From Trypanosoma brucei gambiense DAL972 (lineage: Eukaryota; Euglenozoa; Kinetoplastea; Trypanosomatida; Trypanosomatidae), in the NCBI RefSeq assembly GCF_000210295.1, contig NC_026744.1, positions 1,116,001 to 1,180,000 on the forward strand: a stretch of DNA of 64,000 nucleotides. Direction: 5' to 3'. The notes below the pieces were generated by a model. The model made no database searches. It was not told the origin of the DNA and saw only the letters and a list, made by a program, of their open reading frames with translations. The number at the start of each line of letters is the position of its first letter. The stretch's first letter is position 1. Below, one piece after another: positions 28,045-38,246 of the stretch. The position numbers were made by a program, and so were the translations under genes.

Positions 28045-29684
28045 CCGCAGGTGGGTGAAATCGTGCAGGGAGGTGCCTCTGTGTGTTACAAACTGTAGGT
28101 ATACGGATAAATAAGTGAATATATATATATTGTGCGCGTGTTTTGGGAACGGGGGTGGGAGAGGGGGTGATGTACAGAAAGAAGGTAAGATTGTGCCATG
28201 CGTCATGAGCGAATCGAGGCTCCGCAACGAAACAGGGGGAAAAAAAAGGATTCCAGTGAAGTGGGGTAGGGAGAAATGTGGAGGAAGCGAAGGGCATGTG
28301 GAAACTGGAGGGGAAACTGAACGTAGAGACGTTGGGGTTTACTAATGGCGGAGGTTGGGAAGTAAAAAGAAATGCTCCAGGTCCAACGTATTTCCGAGCC
28401 CTCTTTTTAGTTGTTTCATTCCTCCCTTTTTTGATACATATGCGTAATGCCTGTATGTTTGTGTTTGCGTATTGTTTAATTATTTTCTCACGTTGTGTAT
28501 ATGTACATACGTCCGATAGTGTGTAGCATGCGAGTGGATGAATGCTCGTAGTTGTATTTCTTGTATATGGTTATCAAAAAGTGCTGGGTGGTGTGGTCTG
28601 GAGCAGATGAAACGCACTTGCTCACGATCGAGTGTGCTGGTCCCTTTTACTTGCTGTTTTTTTTCTTTTCTTCATAGCAATCGCACAATGTCCGTTTCCG
28701 CAATAATTTCTTCGTTCTGCTGTGTGTGTGTTAGTGAACTTCAATTTGGATTGCAATAGGGTACTGATGTTAGTGCTTCTTCGTGTATTTGTGTGGGGAC
28801 AAACGTGCCTTGTTGCATTTTGTTTTTTCTTTAGATTTTCTTCTAATATTTAGGTGGTGATGATATGATCGTCGTTTTTGCTTGTTTAAGGCGGAGTTCC
28901 GATTGTGGTGCTGGGCCACAAACATGTGTCACTGCGCTTTTTTGCATTTCTTAAGTCCGTATTCGTTTCTTCATCATCACTCCTCCTGTCTTTGTCAATG
29001 TTGGCGAACTCATCAGTTCCTTCATCCCTTTGTGGTTATTACTGTTTGTTTTTCCTTTTTTTTTTGCCTGAATTCAACGTCTTCCGCTGGCTTACACACC
29101 GGTGACTTGTAGCAATTCCGTGACTATATCTTCCTCCCTGCAATTTTAGCTCCTCGGCGTGGGAGGAGAAAGTGAAAAAGAGCGAAGAAAAAAACAACAC
29201 ATTTGTGTGTGCGTTCGGGTTGTTGTTGTTGTGTTTTGCAGTGTGGTAAAATCCCTCCCTCTTCTTTTATGTCCTTTTTCTTTTTAATTTCACCTCACTC
29301 CACTTTCCCCCTTGCGTGTGTTTTGTGGATGACACAACGAAGTAAGGGAGCAAGTATTAGTGATAATTAAGAGACTGGTGGAGGGTCATTTACCCTCGGA
29401 GATACGACCAGACACGCACACAGCGAGAGGGAAGGGGGTTTTGTTTTCCGCCCTCGCGGGAGGTCTGAAGAAGAAAAGGAACTTACGGGAACCAGCGTGG
29501 CGAAGTGGACTCACAGTGTGTTATTAAGGAGTGTATTTAGGACCGTGTTACCGGCGGAGAAAAAGAGAGGGAGGAAAGGGAAGGAAGGAAGATTAGAAAT
29601 AAGCGAGGACCACGCTTTAAAAGGTTTTGTTGTTTTGCTTGTGTGTCCCCCATCCTTTCTTTTTTAGAACGCTGTGTTTTTGAA
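28045..29684. other. 1.6-kb spacer between genes 10 and 11
   Basis: No gene seen. Contains T-rich stretches and short open frames without protein character. The left half is purine-rich (28160-28380). Confidence 0.6.
29629..29667 (+). promoter_or_regulatory. Inferred trans-splice acceptor with very short leader
   Basis: T/C tract ending CATCCTTTCTTTTTT, then AG at 29666-29667, only 17 bases before ATG 29685. Confidence 0.55.
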
Positions 29685-31739
29685 ATGGGTGAATATCCAG
29701 ACAACGCCACTGACACGTTATCCAGGGCGGAGCGCCTTGTGTCCAACATCAACGCCAAATTTGCCGCATTTCTACAGCAGTTGAAACCAAACGAGCATCG
29801 CATCAATGGATATGGGGAGACGCTTGTGGATGGACGCACATCGGCATCTGGGTTTGTGAGAAATACCGAAATCATTGAATTGTACGGTCGAGAAGAAAGT
29901 ACAAGTTCCACTCTCTTTGAAGATGCGTCCAACCCACATTATGTGCATCGCCGGAAGCGCTCATCCTCACTCTATTCGACATGTGGTCGAAGCAACCAAA
30001 GTGCCGAGCGGAATTTGTTTTTTGCTGCCAACGACTTGTGTATGTTTCTCAACGGTGGTGTGGACTACCGCAGTATTTGTTTGAAGTACCAGGAAACACT
30101 GGAGGTATTACTCGGCCTTATTCGCGATGACATTGGCATGCTGCACTCAGTTAGTATCTTCACCCCTGATATGGTGTCGGATGCGGTGAAAACGCTTCGG
30201 AACCTCTACACGGAGGCAAAAATACTGCTTGAGCAACACGGTCTTGTCTCGGGTGCGCACTCACCGGAGAGACGTGCAAGTACTTCACCTGGACGCTCAC
30301 CCGACCACACGGCTACTCAAGTTGAGCGCATCGGTTCCCAAGTTATGGGGCAGAACAATAATGGTTTAGATAGTGGAAACGGTAGTGCACAGTCACGCAG
30401 CGGTGCTGAGGCACATGCTCATGCAATGTATGCGAATGGCGGCGGGCGCTCACCTCGGCCGGCTGCACTTGTCGAGGGAATACTGAGTACGAGTAGCAAC
30501 AAGCACCGTATTCCTTCCAGGCATACAGACACGGAGAGGTATTCCCCGTTGCATTTTTGCAGTAGCAAGTTGAAACCACAAACCACAAAAGTGACACCTA
30601 CTGAGGGTCCCGCGGCTCCCGTTGAGGTGGACATAACCCAAGGTATTCATGGCTCCTCCACAAAAGAGCCTAAGATTTCAAATGAGGAGGCGTTTGGTCC
30701 CCATCCCAGGGAATGTAGGAATAACGCCCGTCGACTTGCGGTCCAGGAAGTGTATGAAAAAATTTTCCATAATGACGGCACTGATATGCTTCGCGATGTA
30801 ATGTGCCTCATAGCGGAGAAGGAGTACGGATTTACTGCTCCCGAGTTGAAGAAGTACGATGTTTGCTCCCAACTTGCAAGTCGCTTGCTCCACTGCTACG
30901 CAACCGCATCACAGCAACGCGACCAGGTACCAAATTCAGTTACAAGTGGCCCTACACTGCCTTTTGATTACATAGAGAATTGTTTCCACTGTAACGTTGA
31001 ACCGAACGATCAAGTCTTAAACACGCTGAGTTGCATCGCAGTGGGGAAGCGAACTTTAAAGATCGTGCTGGCCAACATGCACATAACCGACGATGATTTG
31101 CGACCCCTCGTGCCATTGCTATCGAAATTTGACCAAATGATCACCCTCGACATCAGTAATAACAGATTCGGTGACAATGGCGCACAGCTTCTTTGCAAAT
31201 CGATGTTGACCCACCCAGCGCTGAAGGAGCTCAATATTAGTGGAAATTTTGTGACGGATGCCAGTGCTGATGCACTTCTGCAGCTTGCGGCGTCAGCAAC
31301 GCAATTGATGGTGGTGAGGAAGCAAGGCACCAATCTCAGTCCTGGTGTTTGTGAGGAACTGGAGAGGGCGCTTAGACGAGGACAAGGCTGTAGAAGCGCT
31401 CAGCGGCCCCTAGGAAGCGCATCGCACGTTTCCAGGCGCGCCCAATCCGAAGCAGATGCGTACAACTCTCCTTCTGCATTTTCTGGTGTTAGATCAACAA
31501 ACCCACCTCCCGTTGTAGCTCTCAACAGTGTGGGTTATAAGTGGCAGCGACCCGCTGTTACGAGTAACTCAAATAGCCCCACGCCAATTTCCCTAAGTCC
31601 TTCCCCTCTCAACTACGTTTTGCATGAGTGGGATAGGTTGGGTGCATGCATGGGTTCGTTGGATACAAACTGCGCACGGACACAACAGGGTGTGCGACTG
31701 CCTTGTATCATAGCGAAGGGAAAAAAAGAGGGAATGTAA
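29685..31739 (+). CDS. Leucine-rich repeat protein
   Basis: A 684-residue protein. Residues about 447-545 contain ribonuclease-inhibitor-type leucine-rich repeats (LKIVLANMHITDDDLRPLVP, ITLDISNNRFGDNGAQLL, LKELNISGNFVTDASADALL), each with the LxLxxNxIxDxG pattern. The N-terminal ~180 residues are helical (SRAERLVSNINAKFAAFLQQ; YRSICLKYQETLEVLLGLI). A Ser/Gly/His-rich linker spans roughly 185-330, and a second helical block precedes the repeats. The tail is disordered. No enzyme motif is visible, so a protein-binding scaffold is the reasonable guess. Similar LRR proteins in trypanosomatids are often cytoskeletal, but nothing here proves that. The frame starts upstream at a GTG. ATG 29685 lies immediately after the splice acceptor. 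Confidence 0.8.
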   Translation: MGEYPDNATDTLSRAERLVSNINAKFAAFLQQLKPNEHRINGYGETLVDGRTSASGFVRNTEIIELYGREESTSSTLFEDASNPHYVHRRKRSSSLYSTCGRSNQSAERNLFFAANDLCMFLNGGVDYRSICLKYQETLEVLLGLIRDDIGMLHSVSIFTPDMVSDAVKTLRNLYTEAKILLEQHGLVSGAHSPERRASTSPGRSPDHTATQVERIGSQVMGQNNNGLDSGNGSAQSRSGAEAHAHAMYANGGGRSPRPAALVEGILSTSSNKHRIPSRHTDTERYSPLHFCSSKLKPQTTKVTPTEGPAAPVEVDITQGIHGSSTKEPKISNEEAFGPHPRECRNNARRLAVQEVYEKIFHNDGTDMLRDVMCLIAEKEYGFTAPELKKYDVCSQLASRLLHCYATASQQRDQVPNSVTSGPTLPFDYIENCFHCNVEPNDQVLNTLSCIAVGKRTLKIVLANMHITDDDLRPLVPLLSKFDQMITLDISNNRFGDNGAQLLCKSMLTHPALKELNISGNFVTDASADALLQLAASATQLMVVRKQGTNLSPGVCEELERALRRGQGCRSAQRPLGSASHVSRRAQSEADAYNSPSAFSGVRSTNPPPVVALNSVGYKWQRPAVTSNSNSPTPISLSPSPLNYVLHEWDRLGACMGSLDTNCARTQQGVRLPCIIAKGKKEGM

Positions 31740-31820
31740 ATGTGTATAAAGATTTTGCTGAACCCCGTGGGTTCGTGCAACCGGGGGAAGTATATGTGCA
31801 TGTGTCTGTGTGTGTGTGTC

Positions 31821-31836
31821 GGGGGGGGGGGGGGGG
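31821..31836. repeat. G16 homopolymer
   Basis: Sixteen consecutive G preceded by a TG repeat, in the 3' UTR of the LRR gene. Confidence 0.95.
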
Positions 31837-33617
31837 AGCGTTGTCATATATTTTCTTCTTTCACTGTATTCTTCTGTTTTTTTTTTTCTTCCCTTGTTGA
31901 TTCTAAGTAGTACCACTTGGTATTTGCTCCCCCTTACAATCGACATTCCCCTTTGTCGTTCGTTCCGTCCAACTGTCCCTCGGTGTTACCTTCGCTATTA
32001 GTTCCTTACTTTTCCCGCCTCCTTTAATATGAGTTGGCGCACTTTCAATTAACTGCACATTTGAAACCCATGCATTTGGAGCTGGTGAGTTGTGGGTGAG
32101 TTTGTGAAGAAGAAGAAAGTGAGAGGGAAAGAGTGGTGTGGCGAGGCCTCATTTTTATACTAACTCATTTTTCTTGTCTTTCTCTTACCTTTATTTCAGT
32201 TTTTAGCGATTGCCTCCAAGCACATATATATAATTATTTGTTTATTTATAATTTGTGTGTGTGTGTGTGTGCTCCCGCATCTCTCTACTGAGGCGTAAAG
32301 CCATGGAGAAGTTGGGAAGGAAAAATATATTTGATTGTGTGCATGTGCGTGGGTCCGGTAAGTGAAATAAATGGATGGAAGCGGCATATCATCTGTCGAC
32401 ATGTCAGTATCAAAAAAAAAAAGAGAGAGGAAAGCAACGGCAACCGACAGATAACGGTGAAAGTAACGAAAATATGTTTCGGGAGGAGGTAAAATAAGAA
32501 GATATAAAGATACAGATGATTAGATTAGTTAGGTAAAGGTTGAACAAAAAGAGAAAACTACGGCAATAAAAAACAAATGAGAATGAGGAGAAAGTCGGTA
32601 GTCCGTGAGTGTGTTTTGAATTCCATAGTAAGAAAGGAGGGAGAGCGGCAATCACAATCACTGTTTCCAAATAGTTTTTTTGTTGCGTTGTTGCTTTTTG
32701 TTTTTTTAAAAAAAGAGAAAGCCGGTAGTTGTAATAAACAGAAAAAGAGTATGTGTTTGTAGTCTTGTTTTTTTTTTTGCTTTTTTACTTGCCTGTCCGC
32801 TGTGGAAAAATGGAAATGGGGTTACTTTTTTTTTTGTGTTTTTTTCTCTTGCCCATATCTCTGAAGTCCAGCGGGTTTGTGTTTGGTTCCGTTGAGGCTT
32901 GTAGTTTTCTTTGTTTTTTTTTTGTAATGGCTTTCTAATATATAAATATAAAAATATATATAGATAATTTTTTGTTTCTTGTTATTTCTTATTTGTGACG
33001 GTACTTTACTCTGTCATGCACCGCAGAGGAATGTTCTTTCGCCATGAGTTTTTTTCTTGTTTATTTGCGCTCATGCGACTGGAAGAACGAGAAGTTGAGG
33101 CTCGAAGAAAAGCTGATGAAAAAGCACGTGAGAAGTTTGCGCGTGCTCTTTTTGTGTGCATTTTTGCTTCCACCTCGGTTGCCGAAATAAGTGAGGGGCC
33201 GAAACTTCTTTTTTTTTTTTGTCGCATGTACGTGCGGAGAAAAGTTCAGTGTAGATGAAATACATGGTGGCGCGCGTTCCCTTTTCTCTTTCGTTTTTGT
33301 TTAAATTTGTTCACCTTTTCTTTTTTTCCCCCTTCTCTATGCTGCGTTTCCCAAAGTTGTATGACAAGGGAATTCTCTCCCTTGCTCGAACCCGTATTCA
33401 TCTTTCAATTCCTTTCCGACAACGTAGCCGTTGCGCGAAGTTCGGTTACCACGCGAATAAGCTGTAACAAGTAGGAAAGAGGGGGGAAACCTTTCACTTT
33501 ATATTTTTGGAGTCGAGAAAAGTATAAAGTGAGACACAGAGTGCTACTTGTATTGGGACTGCGCCAAATCCGTTGGATTCTTACTTTTCTGCTTCACAGC
33601 TTGCTAGCATGTTAGTT

Positions 33618-33657
33618 AGTTTTTTTTTTGCGTTTCGCTTCACATTTCTTTGAAAAG
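33618..33657 (+). promoter_or_regulatory. Inferred trans-splice acceptor
   Basis: T10 run and T/C-rich stretch, then AG at 33656-33657. No ATG in the 108 bases to 33766. Confidence 0.5.
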
Positions 33658-33765
33658 AAGCAAGAGAGGAAAGGGCCAACCAGCACCAGTCTTTGTACGC
33701 TTACGGTAGCGGAGAAAAGAACAAAGCTAGTTGTGTGTTGTGTGTGGTGTGTGGTTAGTTTCCTC

Positions 33766-34953
33766 ATGGCGGGAACTTCTTTACCGTCGGCAACTACCAG
33801 CCGTCGTTATGCCGCAAAAGTGGAGAAAGGTGAAAATGCTTGGCGTCGTGAGTGGTCCGGATTTATGTCAGGTGTGAGTCTGAAGGACCTGCGGAAGGGA
33901 GGTGGCGTTTCACTTCCCAAATCAGGTGACTTGGGAGCCATGGCCTCTGCTGGGAGTGGTGAAGGCTGCACATATTCGTACCTCTTTTCCTCAGCGGCAG
34001 ATAAGAAAGCAGAGCGATTGGCTAAAAAGCAGGAGGAGGCGGAAAAGCGTAAGATGCGTGCGCAGCAGAGCCAGTGCGCGAATGACCCACTCGCCCATTT
34101 GAGCAAACACGAACGCACCTTGGAAGAGGCTAAACAGCGTGGTCTGAAGGTAGATGGCATGACACGAAAGGAGATTCGACAGTTTCTGAATTTAACCATA
34201 TCGAAAGAGCAACAGGAAGCCGAAAAGAGGTTACAGGAAGAGGAGTTCAAACCTCACAAGTTGATGGATGAGAAACTGCAGTGGTATCAGCAGGGACCGC
34301 ACCCGATTGATATCATTGCAGAAAAGTTAGTTATGCGGAAGGCCATAAAAAAAGGTAAACAACTCGGGTTACGGTACAACTACTTACTGCCTCACCCGTC
34401 CTGGGTAGCGCGGCGGGAGCGGCGGCGGCGGGAAACACCGTTGATTGGTTTAGGAAAGCGGTTCATATTTGACGATGAGGGAAACATGCTGGACAATTTC
34501 GGCACATGCCACGAGGCACCAGAGGCGTTCCCGCAAACTGGAGAAGAGAATGAAACCACTCAGCATGGGGAAAGCGGTTCCCACGACCAAAAGAGTTTGT
34601 TAGCCTCCACCCAACAGAGGCAACGAGCTTCTGAACCTACCACGTTGTGTACGTCTACATTGGACGCGGTGGCAGTTCTTGTGGATCCACGGGAAGTTAG
34701 CCGTTCGTTTGTGAGGGCCGTGGTGCGGAATCGCGATGCGGCTATTGCGATTAAAAACGCAAATTTAACAACATCTTACATCAATAGCTCGCTCATAAAG
34801 GGCCCAAGCATTGGTGTAGAGGATGCCGAGAAGGAAGAAGGAGAGAAAAGGAGAGCAGCAAGTAGTTCACTGAAGCGTCCAAGACTCAACTCAACGGATG
34901 GGCGTAAGGTTGTTCCTCACAAACGATCGAAGGCAGCATCGTTTGAGCCGTAA
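33766..34953 (+). CDS. Unrecognised basic coiled-coil protein, probably nuclear
   Basis: A 395-residue protein starting at ATG 33766 (MAGTSLPSA). The frame continues upstream with a TTG start. A charged helix lies at about 78-105 (KKAERLAKKQEEAEKRKMRA). A further conserved-looking block runs about 118-235, including ERTLEEAKQRGLKVDGMTRK (SAP-like spacing), KAIKKGKQLGLRYNYLLPHP and ETPLIGLGKRFIFDDEGNML. The last ~35 residues are strongly basic with KRPR and HKRSK, consistent with nuclear import. No family recognised. The block with LPHPSW and FDDEGN looks like the conserved core and would be the best search query. Confidence 0.75.
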   Translation: MAGTSLPSATTSRRYAAKVEKGENAWRREWSGFMSGVSLKDLRKGGGVSLPKSGDLGAMASAGSGEGCTYSYLFSSAADKKAERLAKKQEEAEKRKMRAQQSQCANDPLAHLSKHERTLEEAKQRGLKVDGMTRKEIRQFLNLTISKEQQEAEKRLQEEEFKPHKLMDEKLQWYQQGPHPIDIIAEKLVMRKAIKKGKQLGLRYNYLLPHPSWVARRERRRRETPLIGLGKRFIFDDEGNMLDNFGTCHEAPEAFPQTGEENETTQHGESGSHDQKSLLASTQQRQRASEPTTLCTSTLDAVAVLVDPREVSRSFVRAVVRNRDAAIAIKNANLTTSYINSSLIKGPSIGVEDAEKEEGEKRRAASSSLKRPRLNSTDGRKVVPHKRSKAASFEP

Positions 34954-35448
34954 GTGAAGGGGGTTGTGGGGATTGTAAGGGCGAAGAACACTGCTTGACA
35001 ACAGAAATGAGCGGGCGGTTATAGGAACTCCGTGAAGTACTCTGCGGACGATTTTATCTGTACGGTGTACCTATACGACCAATGCCATCGAGCAGCGTAA
35101 TGGTGGTATTAACGGTTTTCGCCAGTGACACACGTTCCAGTGTGTGCGAAAGCTTGCCACTTTCTTTCTGCACATGCTGTGCAGGCTTTGCCTTTTTGAA
35201 GCTTAATTTGTGTATGTTCAGCTGATCTTCGCTACTTTTTTTAACCTTACACTCCTTTCGTTTCCTTCCTCCGACGCGATGGCGGAACGTACACGCATGC
35301 ATTGTAATGAGTACCGGATAAACTCAAAGGCGCTTGCTATTGGAAACAAGGTCGAAGAAGAGGACAAGTGCCACCCCAGTGACGCGCGTCAGTTTATTGA
35401 GTTTATCAAAGGAAGGAGGAATTTTTTTTAAAAAAAAGAAGGGAAGAG
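34954..35448. other. Spacer between genes 12 and 13
   Basis: 3' UTR plus spacer plus the inferred 137-base leader of the patatin-fold gene. A 50-codon ATG frame at 35279-35431 straddles the inferred splice acceptor and is rejected as a gene. Confidence 0.6.
35225..35311 (+). promoter_or_regulatory. Inferred trans-splice acceptor
   Basis: T/C-rich tract at 35225-35270, then the first AG at 35310-35311. The leader up to ATG 35449 has no ATG. Confidence 0.5.
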
Positions 35449-36414
35449 ATGCCGCTCCCCACTGACCCGCGGGAGTGGGTGAAGAAAGTTAGGGCCAAAA
35501 CACCGGTTCTGTTGGAAGTGGGGAAACCGGCCCCCAAGGCAGTATTAAGTTTTGGTGGTTGCGGTTTCCTTGTGACGTACTCGTTAGGAGTGGCCTTGTA
35601 CCTCCAGCAGGAGAAGGCGGACTTATTAGCGCAGTCATTTTTGCTAGGGGCGGGGGCGGGCGTCATTCCGGCTGTGGCGCTTGCTTGCGGTACACGCGCC
35701 GTAAACATTGAGAAGGTGCGCGACGCCATCTTAGACAACCGCTTTATGGTAACAGATGAAGAAAGGCGGATTGAGGTACTGACCAAGTTCATCAACCTGC
35801 TCCTTCCTCGCAATGCGGTGGAACTTGTTAGCGGGCGTCTAGCTCTTACCATTGGCTTTTCTAATCGTGACCCTGGTTACATGAAGCAGACGAAGGAGCA
35901 GATACACTTTGGGCATCATATTGCCCAGTGGACAGATGTGAGTGACCTCGCGCAGTGTATTTTAGCCTCTATGGCGCCTAACACTGCTAAGCCTATGATA
36001 TTTCGTGATGCGGATAATGTCATGCGAGGGACGATGATGTCCCTTAGCAGTGAACTCGACCAATACTGTAGACATATTTATATTCACGGATACTGTGGTT
36101 ACCCTTACAATAAACACCAAACGCGTCATAACATCTACTTTGGAAGACACGGCTTTCTCGCAAACACGTACTTTCCCTTTTGGAAGCAGGCGTTGCTGGC
36201 GTTCGCGCCGACTTTTGGTGGAGAAGCACGTCGTGAGGAACTGCTGGAGGCATACGACGCGGGATATAACGACGCAAGGCGCTATGAGCGTTGGGAGGAG
36301 GATCCTTACCATTTTTCGAAGGCAGATCGTTCACCAAGCGATGACTTTAGCTTCCGGCAGCTGCGGGCCAACCTGTTTGGTGGGAAGAAGGCAGCGGAAA
36401 GATTTGAACTGTAG
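35449..36414 (+). CDS. Patatin-fold (PNPLA-like) protein lacking the catalytic serine
   Basis: A 321-residue protein. Residues 43-80 match the start of PNPLA2/3-type lipases: LSFGGCGFLVTYSLGVALYL carries the oxyanion-hole Gly-rich loop, followed by FLLGAGAGVIPAVALACG where active enzymes have G-A-S-A-G. Here the nucleophile position (residue 69) is Gly: G67-A68-G69-A70-G71. Further PNPLA-like landmarks follow, such as FINLLLPRNAVELVSGRLAL and VSDLAQCILASMAP. The DG[GA] dyad motif expected later is not found: the corresponding region reads FRDADNVMRG before IYIHGYCGYPYN. It is therefore probably a non-catalytic lipid- or partner-binding pseudo-lipase. The C-terminal ~90 residues are charged. 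Starts at ATG 35449. Confidence 0.8.
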   Translation: MPLPTDPREWVKKVRAKTPVLLEVGKPAPKAVLSFGGCGFLVTYSLGVALYLQQEKADLLAQSFLLGAGAGVIPAVALACGTRAVNIEKVRDAILDNRFMVTDEERRIEVLTKFINLLLPRNAVELVSGRLALTIGFSNRDPGYMKQTKEQIHFGHHIAQWTDVSDLAQCILASMAPNTAKPMIFRDADNVMRGTMMSLSSELDQYCRHIYIHGYCGYPYNKHQTRHNIYFGRHGFLANTYFPFWKQALLAFAPTFGGEARREELLEAYDAGYNDARRYERWEEDPYHFSKADRSPSDDFSFRQLRANLFGGKKAAERFEL

Positions 36415-36962
36415 GGTTAATAATGCAGAAAGAAGCAAATAAAATAAGCGAGCGGCGCGTTGATCACCTCGAAAACTTGGCGGTGCACTTTATTGCGATT
36501 TGGTGCGTTGGATTACTTAATTCCCTGGTGGGAGGAAAAGAGCTGTGGAGGTAAATGTCAATCCAGGTCCAAGGATAAGGTTTACTCTTCTACTGGCGGC
36601 TCCGTGACCGCAATGGCGGGTAGTTACCGTTGCTGGTACTGATTCCGTTTTTAGCGCGAAATCTTAATCTGTGGTAGCACTGTGATATCAGTACTTTCCC
36701 TTTACGCTCGTGTCTCGTCGATCTGGACATCATTTCTTCACAAATACTTTGTACAATTGAATTCTTTTCCCTTTTCTCTGTGGCGTCTCATTCCTTGTCC
36801 GGCCGTGGTGGGAGTATACCGGACACGGCATTGACGACACCTCCACGAATTGAGGGACAATTTAGACGGTGAAAGCGGCGGAACTGTGAGAGGAGAAAAT
36901 CACCTATCAACTACGAAACACAATTGTGGGTGAGACGCGAGGAACACAAGGAGCGGGTGGGG
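36415..36962. other. Spacer between genes 13 and 14
   Basis: No gene seen. T/C tract at 36750-36800 is the likely splice signal for the next gene. Confidence 0.65.
36750..36814 (+). promoter_or_regulatory. Inferred trans-splice acceptor
   Basis: T/C-rich stretch (TTCTTTTCCCTTTTCTCTGT within it), then AG at 36813-36814. No ATG in the 148 bases to 36963. Confidence 0.45.
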
Positions 36963-37880
36963 ATGTTAAAGCATCGAGACAACATATCTTATCCACCCTT
37001 CACTTTGGATCCAAATGGTGTTGGCGTGACAACATTGGGCCCAGGCGGGGCTGGGAAGGGAGGTCAACAGATCCAATCATTCGATGATGTTGCCCCCGAT
37101 GGAGCGCCGGTGGCTGCGAAAAGGAAAAGAAACCGTGATATTCGTGGTATTGAACGGTTTAAACAAGTTGTGTACAGCGAGAAGGGTCTGTCACGCTTCC
37201 ACGCGATGATTTTACGTAACCCCATACTCATGTATCCACCGGAAGGAATAGACGACGCCAGAAAAATCGTGTTGGCGGAGCGTAGAGGCAGAGGCAGAGA
37301 GAAGCAACGGGAGTCAGGGTCAGTACCTCGGAATGGTGATGACGATGTGCTTGCCGCACTTGGCGAGATCACCCCATCAGGAGATGCACTGGCAGGCTCT
37401 ACAATTCATCTGGAGGATGGGCTTCCACTGAGCACTGAAGGGCATAGAGAGGGCAATGGGACTAACACAGCAGAGCGTTGTCCCACCCTCACCAATGGCA
37501 TAGACGTTCAAAGCACAGAAGAAATTCAAAGATCAAATAATGAAGCACTGGCGAATTATCACCACCAACAACTAGATACGCTCGTCGGCCTCTACTATGA
37601 GTTCAATCACTTAACATTTTCGAAGCTGCCTATGAAAGACACACTTCAGATGCTGCGGCGCTGTGGACGCAGCTGCATGCCGCATGTTATGGAATTTGAG
37701 GAGAAGCAGCGTGCTTATAGGAGCTCCAAATTGGAGCAACTGCGAACTTTGGAAGCTGAGGAAAAGAGACTCAACCGTGTAACCCTGGAGTTGCAGGAGC
37801 AGAGGTTGCAGATGGAGTTACAAGAGGTTGAAGAGGAACAAACGATAATAAATGCGGTAGAGAGCAGTGATTCTTTTTAA
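36963..37880 (+). CDS. Unrecognised protein with C-terminal coiled coil
   Basis: A 305-residue protein from ATG 36963 (MLKHRDN). The frame runs upstream to a TTG. After a Gly-rich N-terminus come a basic stretch (AAKRKRNRDIRGIERFKQVV) and a compact block with FHAMILRNPILMYPPEGIDD at about residues 80-100. A disordered linker follows, then a helical block (YHHQQLDTLVGLYYEFNHLT, about 200-225) and a charged coiled coil (about 245-295, many Glu/Leu/Gln heptads). No family recognised. The LRNPILMYPPEG segment is the most distinctive search query. Confidence 0.75.
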   Translation: MLKHRDNISYPPFTLDPNGVGVTTLGPGGAGKGGQQIQSFDDVAPDGAPVAAKRKRNRDIRGIERFKQVVYSEKGLSRFHAMILRNPILMYPPEGIDDARKIVLAERRGRGREKQRESGSVPRNGDDDVLAALGEITPSGDALAGSTIHLEDGLPLSTEGHREGNGTNTAERCPTLTNGIDVQSTEEIQRSNNEALANYHHQQLDTLVGLYYEFNHLTFSKLPMKDTLQMLRRCGRSCMPHVMEFEEKQRAYRSSKLEQLRTLEAEEKRLNRVTLELQEQRLQMELQEVEEEQTIINAVESSDSF

Positions 37881-38246
37881 CCCCAGCTGTTCATGTGCCG
37901 TGGTAGCCGTATCGTTTTTTTTCCCCGTTCTGCAAATATGTATATATATATATATGGATCGCAGTTATGTTTGTGTATTGCTGCTCGGTCACTATGATAC
38001 CCTTAGATGGGTGGTAGAGATGTTTCCCATGGTGCCTCCTCATCTCCTTTAGGAGTCTTCATTGTTGAGTGGTTGAACACAACCTATTACTAATGCTATC
38101 TGTTCTTGAGGATGAAAAACTGTGAAGGTGCCATTGCAGTACCTGAGAGGCCCTTAAATTCTTGTTGCCTTCAATGACATAGCGCACATCACAAATTTTT
38201 CTTTTACTTGGGAAGGGGGCTCTGCCCTCGGAAGGGGAAAAAAGTT
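37881..38246. other. Spacer between genes 14 and 15
   Basis: Short spacer of 366 bases. Contains an (AT)n run near 37939-37955. No gene seen. Confidence 0.7.
38193..38215 (+). promoter_or_regulatory. Inferred trans-splice acceptor
   Basis: T-rich tract (TTTTTCTTTTACTT) then AG at 38214-38215, 31 bases before ATG 38247. Confidence 0.5.

Larger units (their letters stand above)
31740..33765. other. 2.0-kb spacer between genes 11 and 12
   Basis: No gene I can support. Contains G16 at 31821-31836, TG/CA repeats near 32253-32271, many T runs and AT-rich patches near 32936-32962. A small ATG frame at 33016-33258 (80 codons) has one basic helix but no other protein character. Confidence 0.55.

Noticed and set aside
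33016..33258. 80-codon ATG frame with a basic helix
   Set aside because: Only a short Glu/Arg-rich helix looks protein-like, and the rest is encoded by T runs. No independent support.
35279..35431. 50-codon ATG frame just before the pseudo-patatin gene
   Set aside because: The best T/C tract puts the acceptor AG at 35310-35311, downstream of this ATG, so it would not be in the mature mRNA.
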